The notes beneath the pieces are model-generated. The model saw only the letters and a list, made by a program, of their open reading frames with translations. It ran no database searches and was not told the origin of the DNA. From assembly GCA_964404765.1 (NCBI GenBank), contig CAYOLL010000169.1, forward strand, positions 1 through 12,885: a stretch of 12,885 nt of DNA. The letters run 5' to 3'. How positions within the stretch are numbered: position 1 is the first letter of the stretch; every line of letters begins with the position of its first letter. Positions 1 through 7,744 of the stretch are shown here, one piece after another. The translations under genes were made by a program, and so were the position numbers. This stretch comes from CAYOLL01 sp964404765 [NCBI: uncultured Gemmatimonadota bacterium]. GTDB lineage: Bacteria; 4572-55.

Positions 1-3000
1 ATTCCTGTGTCGCTGACCGTGATGGGTAGAAATGACATTTCTCCAAGAAATGTCATTTCTTGTGCCGAGATGGTAACCGTGCCGGATTCAGTGAATTTGA
101 TCGCATTCCCGACCAGGTTCTGAATAATCTGCTGCAAGCGGTTTTCATCGGCCATAAGCGGCGGCAAATCGGAATTGACGGCGTTGATCAATGTCAGATT
201 TTTCTTGTCGACCAGCGGCTGCGACAACGCCAGCACAAACTCGACAATGGCGTGAAGATTCACCGGCTTCAGGTTCAATTCAATGCGATTGTCAATCATC
301 TTGGAAAAATCCAGAATATCGTTGACCAAGTTGGACAGGCGGCGGCCGCTGGCGCTGATCATCTTTAAATCCACATGAGCCTTGTCCGGCAAGGAACCGG
401 CGGCCCCATCCATCAAGGACTCGGCCAGACCGATGATACCGTTGAGCGGAGTGCGCAGTTCGTGGGAAGTGTTGGCCAGAAACTCATCCTTGAGCTTGTC
501 CACCCGGCGAAGTTGTTCGGCGATGGCCTGTTCACGTTCCAATTCTTTTTGCTTGCGCTCCACTTTTCTCTGTTGAAAGCGAACAAAACCCATGATAGCC
601 GCCGCAAGCATCGTCACATACAACGTATACGCCCACCACGTTTTCCAGGGCGGCGGGGTGATGATGATTTTGATGGCCGCGCCGGTTTCGTTCCACACCC
701 CGTCGCTATTGGCCGCCTTGACCCGAAAGGTGTACGTGCCGTGCGGGATGTTGGTGTAGGTGGCTTTGCGGTCGCGGGCCGGGGTCAGAATCCAGTCGTC
801 ATCAAAACCTTCCAGGCGGTAGGCAAAGCTGTTTTTTTCGGGTTGTCCGTAACCGAGCGCGGAAAATTCAAAGGAGAAGATGTAATCGCGGTAGCTCAGC
901 GTCAGATTGTCTACAAACTGAATGTGTTTAGACAAAATGCCGTCGGGCCGGATTTCGACCGGGCGGTTCAGCGCCCTGAAATCGGTGATAAGTACCGGCG
1001 GCACATATTCGTTGCGGCGGATGCTATCCGGGTAAAAGGCGTTAAAACCGTTCAGCCCGCCAAAATAAAAACGGCCGTCCCGCGCTCTGAAATATGCGCC
1101 GGCGTTGAATTCGCCCTTCTGCAGGCCGTCTTTGGCGTCGTAATTGATAAATTGCTCGGTGGTCGGATCAAAGCGGCTTAGACCCTTGTTGGTGCTCAGC
1201 CACAAAAAACCGTGATCGTCTTCCAGAATGCCGCTGATCGTGTCATTAGCCAGACCGTCGGCGGCATGGTAGCGCCGGAATTGACCGGTCGTTCGATCCA
1301 GCTTGTTAAATCCGCCGCCGCTGCCCACCCACAACGTGCCGCCCCGATCTTCATAAATGGACAGCACATAGTCGCTGCCCAGGCTGTGCGGGTTGTTCGC
1401 TTCGGCCCGAAAATGCTCAAACCGCGGGTTGCCGATCGCGTCCGTCGTCATTTTGTTCAAGCCGCCGCCATCGGTGCCGATCCATAAGACGCCGGCCCGA
1501 TCCTGATAAATCACCCGCACCGCGTGATGACTCAAACTATGGGGATTGCCGGCTTCCGGGACGTAGCGCTGAAAACGCGGCGGCTCACCCGGTCGCCCCG
1601 GAATCATCTTGTGCAGACCGGCATACCAGGTGCCGACCCAAAGTGTGCCGGCCCGGTCTTCATAAATGGCGTTGACGACGGCTGAGCCCAGGCTGGTGGA
1701 ATCGGCTAAAACGGGTTTGTAATGGATAAAAGTCGGTGGCGTCTGTCTGTCCGGGGGCAGGATCATTTTGTTTAAACCGCCGCCCCAGGTGCCGGCCCAG
1801 ACCGTCCCGCTCCGATCCGCATAAACGCTTGTAATTGCATTGTGACTGAGACTGGTCGGATCTTTGGGATCATTGCGGAGGACGCTGAACAGCGGCGGTT
1901 GGTCGGAAGAACTTGCATAACGGTTTAAGCCCTCGCCCGATGTGCCGACCCACAAATTCCCTTGGGCGTCCTCACAAAATCCGGTAATTTTGTTGGCGTT
2001 GGGATTCGATTCGTCGTTGCGGATGAGGGTAAATTGACGGGTTCGGCGATCAAACATGTTGAGCCCGCCGCCGTTTGTGCCGATCCATAAAATGCCGTCG
2101 CGCGAGACAAACAGGCTGCGGATGCGGTCGTCGGACAGGCTGTGGTCATCGGCGGCGCTATGGCGGTAGTTTACAAACCGCTCCTGCTGTGGATCAAACC
2201 AATTCAGCCCGTTGTAGCTGCCGACCCACAGATTGCCGGCCAGCGTGTCCTCGGCCATCGTAAAGATCAGGTCGGATTTGAACGGATATTGCGATTCCCG
2301 ATAAACCGTAAAGTTGTCGGCGGCGGGCTCGTAGCGGTTTAAACCGTTGTTGGTCCCGATCCAAATGTTCCCGTGAAAATCTTCATAAATTCGCAAGACC
2401 GTAGGGTGACTTAAACTGCGCGGATCGTCTTTTTGCGAGCGATAGCGGAAAAATCGACCGCTGTCACGCTCTAATCGGCACAATCCGCCGCCGGCGACCG
2501 CCGCCCACACGTTGCCCCGGCTGTCGGCGAGAACCGCAGGAATCTCATTGCCGCTCAACGAGTTCGGATTGTCGGGCTCATGGGCGTAGACGGTCGTTTT
2601 CAATGCGCGCGGGTCAAAGGCGATCAACCCGTCGTCCGAACCGAGCCACAATACGCCGTCACGATCCTCGGAGATGTCCCGGATATAGCGGCCGTTCAGA
2701 TACGTTTTGAACCGTTGGGTCGTCTGATCCAGCTTGCCCAAGCCATTGCCGGTGCCGGCCCAAACTTGTCCTTGCCGGTCGACAAAGACGGTCCGCACGT
2801 ATTTTTCCGCCAGGCTCGCGCTATCGCCAGGAATGTGCAGATAGGAAGTAAAGTTGTAACCGTCATATTTGCACAGGCCGTCCCCGGTGGCAAACCACAT
2901 CAGCCCGGCGTTGTCCTGTTGAACGGCATTGACCCGGCTGTTGGACAGGCCGTCTTCCACGGTCAAGCGCTCAAAACGGAGACGGGCCGATTGGGCAAAC

Positions 3001-3062
3001 AGGCTCGGCGCGATTAAGGCCAGGATGAGGCCGGAAAGGACAAGCTTCTTAAGTATCGACAT
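1..3062 (-). CDS. Propeller-type hybrid sensor histidine kinase, C-terminal part cut by the window edge (gene 1)
   Basis: Third gene of the tandem set; 1020 codons are present and the frame is open to the left edge. The ATG at 3062 gives a clear signal peptide (MSILKKLVLSGLILALIAPS, cleavage near LFA-Q). Residues about 30-680 carry 14 propeller blades with the W-[IVLA]-G-T...GLN-[KR]-[YF]-D signature; the last is degenerate (GRFYFGGLNGF). A Y_Y_Y domain follows (FAYRLEGFDDDW, then TYTFRVKAANSDGVWNETGA). A single transmembrane helix lies at about 809-828, then a charged coiled coil. HisKA has its phospho-acceptor in SHELRTPL (His867), and the N-box reads DENRLQQIIQNLVGNAIKF. The frame leaves the window just after the SDTG motif of HATPase_c. 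Residues 1002-1012 come from a 33-bp palindrome. By analogy with its neighbours a receiver and a PP2C domain should follow, but this is not visible here. The upstream Shine-Dalgarno is weak (TGGAA), so translation may depend on the gene in front. Likely role (family knowledge): inner-membrane sensor of a periplasmic ligand, possibly a carbohydrate. Confidence 0.93.
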   Translation of the reverse strand, partial: MSILKKLVLSGLILALIAPSLFAQSARLRFERLTVEDGLSNSRVNAVQQDNAGLMWFATGDGLCKYDGYNFTSYLHIPGDSASLAEKYVRTVFVDRQGQVWAGTGNGLGKLDQTTQRFKTYLNGRYIRDISEDRDGVLWLGSDDGLIAFDPRALKTTVYAHEPDNPNSLSGNEIPAVLADSRGNVWAAVAGGGLCRLERDSGRFFRYRSQKDDPRSLSHPTVLRIYEDFHGNIWIGTNNGLNRYEPAADNFTVYRESQYPFKSDLIFTMAEDTLAGNLWVGSYNGLNWFDPQQERFVNYRHSAADDHSLSDDRIRSLFVSRDGILWIGTNGGGLNMFDRRTRQFTLIRNDESNPNANKITGFCEDAQGNLWVGTSGEGLNRYASSSDQPPLFSVLRNDPKDPTSLSHNAITSVYADRSGTVWAGTWGGGLNKMILPPDRQTPPTFIHYKPVLADSTSLGSAVVNAIYEDRAGTLWVGTWYAGLHKMIPGRPGEPPRFQRYVPEAGNPHSLSHHAVRVIYQDRAGVLWIGTDGGGLNKMTTDAIGNPRFEHFRAEANNPHSLGSDYVLSIYEDRGGTLWVGSGGGFNKLDRTTGQFRRYHAADGLANDTISGILEDDHGFLWLSTNKGLSRFDPTTEQFINYDAKDGLQKGEFNAGAYFRARDGRFYFGGLNGFNAFYPDSIRRNEYVPPVLITDFRALNRPVEIRPDGILSKHIQFVDNLTLSYRDYIFSFEFSALGYGQPEKNSFAYRLEGFDDDWILTPARDRKATYTNIPHGTYTFRVKAANSDGVWNETGAAIKIIITPPPWKTWWAYTLYVTMLAAAIMGFVRFQQRKVERKQKELEREQAIAEQLRRVDKLKDEFLANTSHELRTPLNGIIGLAESLMDGAAGSLPDKAHVDLKMISASGRRLSNLVNDILDFSKMIDNRIELNLKPVNLHAIVEFVLALSQPLVDKKNLTLINAVNSDLPPLMADENRLQQIIQNLVGNAIKFTESGTVTISAQEMTFLGEMSFLPITVSDTG
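28..60. repeat. 33-bp palindromic element inside gene 1
   Basis: Perfect inverted repeat: AGAAATGACATTTCT, three-base loop CCA, AGAAATGTCATTTCT. Each 15-base arm is itself a palindrome around one central base, so the element is both an inverted and a direct repeat (18-base period). It encodes 11 residues, EMTFLGEMSFL, in frame between the strand ending TISAQ and the PITVSDTG motif of the ATPase domain. The same element is at 9339-9371 and, slightly changed, at 12492-12524. Confidence 0.95.
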
Positions 3063-3124
3063 AGAAAAATATTCCATTTGATGTGAGTTGTGTAAATAAT
3101 CACCAACTGCTGCTGAAGGGAGCG
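3063..3124. other. 62-bp gap between genes 2 and 1
   Basis: AT-rich spacer with no hairpin plus T-tract that would end transcription from gene 2, which supports read-through into gene 1. On the minus strand TTTACA and AATATT lie 17 bp apart, but the second hexamer is only a few bases before the ATG. I regard this as a weak promoter resemblance at most. Confidence 0.5.
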
Positions 3125-6100
3125 CTACATACGTTGAATTGCCACTACGGTAATATCGTCATGCTGCGGCGCACCCTCGCCGAAGCGTTCCAACTCCGCC
3201 ATCAGGCAGGTAATCGTATCGTCCGGGCGGGTGATCGGATGCTTTTTCAGAAAAGCCATCAGCCGCTCCAGACCGAACATTTCTTTGCGCGGATTATGAT
3301 ACTCGGTCACGCCGTCAGTATAGAGCATTACCAGATCACCCGACTGTAACGGCAGTTGCTTAATCTTCAAAAAATCGGCCATTTCGTCCAGTATGCCCAA
3401 CCAAATGCCCTCGCCAAACACAACTTCGCATTGGCCGCTGCTTTTTCGATAGACCAGTAACGGATCGTGGCCGGCCCCGGCATAATACAACTGGCTATCG
3501 GTCATATCCCACACCAGCAGCAGCATGGTAATCATCATCGGCTGGCTCATATTCTGCACGTCTTTATAGATCATCCGATTCAGGCGCAGCAACATCTCGT
3601 GCGGCGACGGATTGTCTGCTGCCAGCGTGTGCAGAACCGAGCGGGCTTCAATCGTCAGCAGCGAAGCCGGTAAACCCTTGCCCGATACATCGGCAATGAC
3701 AATGTAGACCTTTTGGCCATCGGGTGAGGGAATAAAGTCATAATAATCGCCGCCGACCATGAGCGCCGGCTGCATGTAAGCGGCGATTTCCAAACCAGCC
3801 ACCAAGGGAACCGACAGCGGCAGCATGGAAGCTTGAATATCCCGCGCCCGTTCCAGCTCATTATTTTTGCGCCTGTTTTCCGCTTCCAACTCCGCGGTGC
3901 GAGCGACATGAATATGGGTTTGGATGCGCGCCAGCAGCTCGCTGCGATGAAACGGCTTGGTCACGTAATCGTTGGCCCCGGCATCGAAACCTTCCTGAAT
4001 ATCGCCTTCCTGATTTTTGGCCGTCAGCAGAATGACCGGCACTTCGCGATGCGGATATTTCTCGCGGATTTTGCGGCAGACCTCGTAGCCGGACATCTTG
4101 GGCATCATTACGTCCAGCAGGATCAAATCCGGCTTTAGCCCATCTTCGACCAATTTCAACGCTTCCAGACCGTTCATAGCTTGCGCGATTTTGTAATTTT
4201 TTAGCGATAGGAAATTGCCCAGCACATGTTGATTGACCGGCTCGTCATCAACAACAAGAATGGTCAATAAGCTTTTAGTTTTCAGCTTCCAGCTTTCAGA
4301 TTTTGGCTCGGCGCTTTCGATTACGGATCTCGCCCCGGTCGCCGGTTGAAAGCTGACAACCGCCGGTTGATCGCTGATTGCCGCTGGCTGGCTGCTGATA
4401 ATTGCCGGCTGAAAGCTGCTTGCTGAAGACGGATCGCTGAAAGCTGACGGCAACGTGACCGTAAACTGCGAGCCTTCGCCCAATTTCGACTTCACCGAGA
4501 TCGTCCCGCCGTGCAATTCCACCAGGTTTTTGGTGATGGCCAGACCCAGACCGGTGCCGCCATACTCGCGGGCGACCGAACCGTCGGCCTGCACGAAAGA
4601 TTTGAAGATTTCTTCCAATTTATCATTGGCAATACCAATCCCCGTGTCGGCTACACTGATAGTTAATAGTTTAGCGTTAGTAGTTAGTCGTTGCTGTTCG
4701 GAACTATTCACTATTAACGCTTCACTACTAACTCTTATTTCCCCCTTTTCCGTAAATTTAATGGCATTGCCGACCAGATTTTGGACAATCTGTTGCAGTC
4801 GGTTTTCATCGGCTGTGAGGGGCGGTAAATCGGGGCTGACGGCGTTGATCAGCTTCAATTCTTTTTTGCCGACCAGCGGCTGCGACAACGCCAGCACAAA
4901 CTCCACAATCGCGTGCAGATTGACCGGCTTAAGGCTAAGCTCAATACGATTGTCGATCATCTTGGAAAAGTCCAGAATATCGTTGACCAGATTAGACAGG
5001 CGGCGGCCGCTGGCGCTGATCATCTTCAAATCAAAATGCGCTTTGTCCGGTAATATCCCGGCCACGCCGTCCAGCAACGATTCGGCCAGGCCGATGATGC
5101 CGTTGAGCGGGGTGCGTAGTTCGTGGGAAGTGTTGGCCAGAAATTCATCTTTGAGTTTGTCCACCCGGCGCAGTTGTTCGGCGATGGCGTGCTCACGTTC
5201 CAGTTCCTTTTGTTTGCGCTCGACTTTGATTTGTTGATAGTGGACAAAACCGACGATCGCCCCGATGATCAGTAGGGCATAGAAGGAGTACGCCCACCAG
5301 GTTTTCCACAACGGCGGGGTGATGGTGATTTTGAGCGATGCGCCGGTTTCGTTCCACAGGCCATCGTTGTTGCTGCCTTTGACGCGGAATGTGTACTCGC
5401 CCGGATTGAGATTGGTGTAGGTGACATCCCGTTTGGCGCCGGCGGTGACCCAATCGCTGTCAAAGCCCTCCATTTGGTAGGCATATTGATTTTTGGTCGG
5501 CAGGGTATAATTCAAAGCGGCAAATTGCAGCGAAAAAACGCTCTGACGATAGGAAAGCACAATTGCATTGGTAGCCGTAATTTGCTTTTTAAGCGGCGAG
5601 TCGCTGCCAACCGCCACCGGTTTGTTAAATAGCGAAAAAACCGTAATGACCACCGGCGGGATGTACGGATTATCTTTGATTTGCTTGGGATCAAAGACGG
5701 TCAAACCGTTTGTTCCGCCAAAAAGCAGTTTTCCGGCCTGATTTCTCAAACAGGCGCCCGGGCTAAATTCATTGCTTTGCAGACCGTCGGCGGCATCGAA
5801 ATTACGGAAGGTTTTCGTCTGCGGATTGAAGCTAGACAAGCCTTTATTGGTGCTAAGCCACAAATTACCGTCATCGTCCTCCAAAATGCCCTGGATGACA
5901 TCATTGGGCAGACCGTCTTTTTCGGTAAAAGCCGTGAATGTATCACTGGCTCGATCCAACAAATTGAGGCCGCCGCTGGTGCCGAGCCACAATCGTCCGG
6001 TCGTATCCTCATAAATACAGCTCACGCGATCGTGGCTTAAACTGTGTGGATTTTTAGGATCATGCAGGTAACGCCGGAATGTTTGGCCGTCACGCTCAAA

Positions 6101-7741
6101 ACGGTTCAAACCGGTGCCGGTGCCGAGCCACAAAGTTCCGGTATGATCTCCACAGATGGAAAGCACAAAGTCGTTGCTGATACTTTGCGAATTATCAGGC
6201 GCATGTTTAAAGTGATCGAATGTCTCTGTGTGGCGATCAAACCGATTTAACCCGCCGTACAAAGTGCCGATCCAAAAGTAACCCAGGCTGTCTTCATAGA
6301 AGCTGACAATTGCTCCGCCGCCAAAACTTTTCGGATTATCGGCGTCGCGCTGATAACGGATAAACCGCCGGGTAACCGGATCAAATTTATTGAGACCCTG
6401 ATCTCGGGTGCCGACCCATAAAACACCGGCGCGATCTTCATAGATGGCCGAAATGCGGTTGCTGCTGATGCTAAACGGGTTGTCCGGTTCATTTTTGTAG
6501 CGCGTAAATTTTTTGGTCGATAAATCTAAGCTGTTCAGCCCGTTTTCAGTGCCAACCCACGTCAGGCCTGTTCGGTCAACCTGCAACGCTGTTACCGTTT
6601 TATAACTAAGGCTGTTTTCATTCCCCGGTCGATGCTGATAGTGACTAAAGCGGGCGCGCGCCGGATTAATTCTGGAAACGCCCTGATCGGTGCCCAGCCA
6701 AAGAATTCCGGCCACGTCAAAACATTGCGCCAGAACCTGATTACCGCTCAGGCTTAGCGGGTCTTCCGGGTCATAGCCGAAACGGGTGAAAACGGCCTTG
6801 TCTTGCGCATCCGGGTCCAGCCGGTTCAGCCCGCCGTCATAGGTGCCGAACCACATGACGCCATCGGCATCCTCCCGTATGCTCGAAATACTATTGCCGC
6901 CGATGCTGTGCGGATCCGCGGCATCGCGAAGATAGCGCGTAAACGTCATCGTTTCTCGGTTCAGACAGTTCAAACCGGCGGAAGTCCCGACCCATAAAAG
7001 GCCTCGACTGTCTTCATAGACAACCGGAACAAAGTTGTCCGTTAAGCTGCCCGCATTTTTTGCGTCGGCTTTGAAATGGCGAAAAGTCTGCGCAACCGGG
7101 TCAAAACGATTGAGCCCGCCTTTTTGTGTCCCAATCCAAATAAAACCCTGGCGATCTTGGCACAGGGAATAGAGGGTATTGTCGCTTAAGCTGTTGGAAT
7201 CCCCCGCCGCGCTTTTGTAATGGGTGAAACGGCCGGTTTGACGATCCAGCTTGTTGAGACCGCCGCCGTAAGTCCCAAGCCATAAATTACCGTCCCGATC
7301 CTCACAAATCGGGTTGATCAGGTTGCTGCTTAAACTGTGCGGATTGTTTGGGTCCGCCTGAAATCGTGTGAATATCCCTGTTGTCGGATCAAACTTGTTC
7401 AAGCCGCCGCCAATCGTCCCCAGCCATAAGAAGCCCTCCCGATCCTCATAAATGCTGCGGATATAGTTGTGGGAAAGCGAGGTGGAATCCTGCGGAATGT
7501 GTTTGTAGACCGTAAATGTGTAACCGTCATATTTGTTCAAACCGTCCTGCGTCCCAAACCACATGAAGCCGCGTCGATCCTGACAAATGGCCGTAACCGT
7601 GCTTTGGGACAGGCCCTGATCAATGGACAGCCGGTCAAACTCGAGCTCGTCCTGCGCCTCAACCGGCGACACCCACAACCGACTGCCGATCACAAAAAAA
7701 GTCAGTAAAAATATACCGTAACTTCGCATATTGTCCCTCAT
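3125..7741 (-). CDS. Propeller hybrid histidine kinase with receiver and SpoIIE-type PP2C phosphatase output (gene 2)
   Basis: Complete, 1538 residues. Order: signal peptide (hydrophobic core LLTFFVIG, cleavage near VEAQ); 14 propeller blades at about 35-690 with WLGT/WIGT...GLN motifs; Y_Y_Y domain about 745-808; transmembrane helix about 815-834; coiled coil; HisKA with SHELRTPL (His873); HATPase_c with N-box DENRLQQIVQNLVGNAIKF, SVADTGIGI and YGGTGLGLAI; receiver about 1159-1280 with VVDDEP, acceptor Asp1210 in LLDVMMP, LLTAK and TKPF; a second coiled coil (ELEAENRRKNNELERARD); PP2C about 1305-1537 with GGDYYD (1330-1335), DVSGKG, GAGHDP, YTDGVTE and HDDITVV. All catalytic signatures are present. 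Expected action: ligand binding in the periplasm alters autophosphorylation of His873, phosphate passes to Asp1210, and the phosphatase then acts on a phosphoserine/threonine protein, typically an anti-sigma antagonist with a STAS domain (inference; none in the window). ATG 7741 lies 3 bp after the stop of gene 3; ATG 7729 has a better-spaced GAGGG and may be the true start. Repeat DNA fills the ATPase loop (1004-1027) and the ATPase-receiver linker (1098-1132). Confidence 0.96.
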   Translation of the reverse strand: MRDNMRSYGIFLLTFFVIGSRLWVSPVEAQDELEFDRLSIDQGLSQSTVTAICQDRRGFMWFGTQDGLNKYDGYTFTVYKHIPQDSTSLSHNYIRSIYEDREGFLWLGTIGGGLNKFDPTTGIFTRFQADPNNPHSLSSNLINPICEDRDGNLWLGTYGGGLNKLDRQTGRFTHYKSAAGDSNSLSDNTLYSLCQDRQGFIWIGTQKGGLNRFDPVAQTFRHFKADAKNAGSLTDNFVPVVYEDSRGLLWVGTSAGLNCLNRETMTFTRYLRDAADPHSIGGNSISSIREDADGVMWFGTYDGGLNRLDPDAQDKAVFTRFGYDPEDPLSLSGNQVLAQCFDVAGILWLGTDQGVSRINPARARFSHYQHRPGNENSLSYKTVTALQVDRTGLTWVGTENGLNSLDLSTKKFTRYKNEPDNPFSISSNRISAIYEDRAGVLWVGTRDQGLNKFDPVTRRFIRYQRDADNPKSFGGGAIVSFYEDSLGYFWIGTLYGGLNRFDRHTETFDHFKHAPDNSQSISNDFVLSICGDHTGTLWLGTGTGLNRFERDGQTFRRYLHDPKNPHSLSHDRVSCIYEDTTGRLWLGTSGGLNLLDRASDTFTAFTEKDGLPNDVIQGILEDDDGNLWLSTNKGLSSFNPQTKTFRNFDAADGLQSNEFSPGACLRNQAGKLLFGGTNGLTVFDPKQIKDNPYIPPVVITVFSLFNKPVAVGSDSPLKKQITATNAIVLSYRQSVFSLQFAALNYTLPTKNQYAYQMEGFDSDWVTAGAKRDVTYTNLNPGEYTFRVKGSNNDGLWNETGASLKITITPPLWKTWWAYSFYALLIIGAIVGFVHYQQIKVERKQKELEREHAIAEQLRRVDKLKDEFLANTSHELRTPLNGIIGLAESLLDGVAGILPDKAHFDLKMISASGRRLSNLVNDILDFSKMIDNRIELSLKPVNLHAIVEFVLALSQPLVGKKELKLINAVSPDLPPLTADENRLQQIVQNLVGNAIKFTEKGEIRVSSEALIVNSSEQQRLTTNAKLLTISVADTGIGIANDKLEEIFKSFVQADGSVAREYGGTGLGLAITKNLVELHGGTISVKSKLGEGSQFTVTLPSAFSDPSSASSFQPAIISSQPAAISDQPAVVSFQPATGARSVIESAEPKSESWKLKTKSLLTILVVDDEPVNQHVLGNFLSLKNYKIAQAMNGLEALKLVEDGLKPDLILLDVMMPKMSGYEVCRKIREKYPHREVPVILLTAKNQEGDIQEGFDAGANDYVTKPFHRSELLARIQTHIHVARTAELEAENRRKNNELERARDIQASMLPLSVPLVAGLEIAAYMQPALMVGGDYYDFIPSPDGQKVYIVIADVSGKGLPASLLTIEARSVLHTLAADNPSPHEMLLRLNRMIYKDVQNMSQPMMITMLLLVWDMTDSQLYYAGAGHDPLLVYRKSSGQCEVVFGEGIWLGILDEMADFLKIKQLPLQSGDLVMLYTDGVTEYHNPRKEMFGLERLMAFLKKHPITRPDDTITCLMAELERFGEGAPQHDDITVVAIQRM
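4275..4302. repeat. Heptamers in inverse orientation at the receiver side of the gene 2 linker
   Basis: Four consecutive 7-base units TTAGTTT, TCAGCTT, CCAGCTT, TCAGATT. They resemble the reverse complement of the CTGA unit seen at 4346-4450, so the linker DNA has heptamers pointing towards each other. Copies are few and degenerate. Confidence 0.55.
4346..4450. repeat. Decayed CTGANNN heptamer array in the ATPase-receiver linker of gene 2
   Basis: Fifteen consecutive 7-base units in one phase. Nine begin CTGA or TTGA (for example at 4353, 4374, 4395, 4409, 4423, 4437 and 4444); the others differ mainly in the core. The array encodes residues 1098-1132, a Ser/Gln/Pro/Ala-rich linker between FTVTLPS and the start of the receiver. 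It occupies the same position as the cleaner array in gene 3. Confidence 0.8.
4662..4732. repeat. Imperfect hairpin of converging GTTARTA-like heptamers in the gene 2 ATPase loop
   Basis: The left arm reads as 7-base units GTTAATA, GTTTAGC, GTTAGTA, GTTAGTC. The right arm, as reverse complement, reads GTTAGTA, GTGAAGC, GTTAATA, GTGAATA. The two 31-base arms match at 23 positions around a 9-base centre that includes GTTCGGAAC. It encodes residues 1004-1027, the same loop of HATPase_c that holds the 33-bp palindrome in genes 1 and 3. Confidence 0.8.
4956..5089. repeat. 134-bp tract identical to 9606-9739
   Basis: This part of the gene 2 HisKA region, downstream of the acceptor histidine, is base-for-base identical to gene 3 at 9606-9739, including all synonymous positions. 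Flanking sequence and the equivalent part of gene 1 (about 300-430) show scattered differences. The pattern suggests recent gene conversion or a recent duplication of this segment. Confidence 0.85.
7735..7739 (-). promoter_or_regulatory. Ribosome binding site favouring the downstream start of gene 2
   Basis: On the minus strand GAGGG stands 5 bases before the ATG at 7729. The upstream ATG at 7741 overlaps this site and has its own AAGAGG (7751-7756) 9 bases away, inside the end of gene 3. A start at 7729 would give a shorter, more typical signal-peptide head (MRSYG). Confidence 0.5.
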
Positions 7742-7744
7742 TGC

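Noticed and set aside
3063-3124. Intrinsic terminator or separate promoter between genes 2 and 1
   Set aside because: No stem followed by a T-run is present. The TTTACA/AATATT pair is weak and its -10-like part is almost at the start codon.
4662-4732. Frameshift or pseudogene signature caused by the repeat insertion in gene 2
   Set aside because: The frame continues cleanly through the loop into SVADTGIGI and all later domains with catalytic motifs intact, so the gene appears functional.
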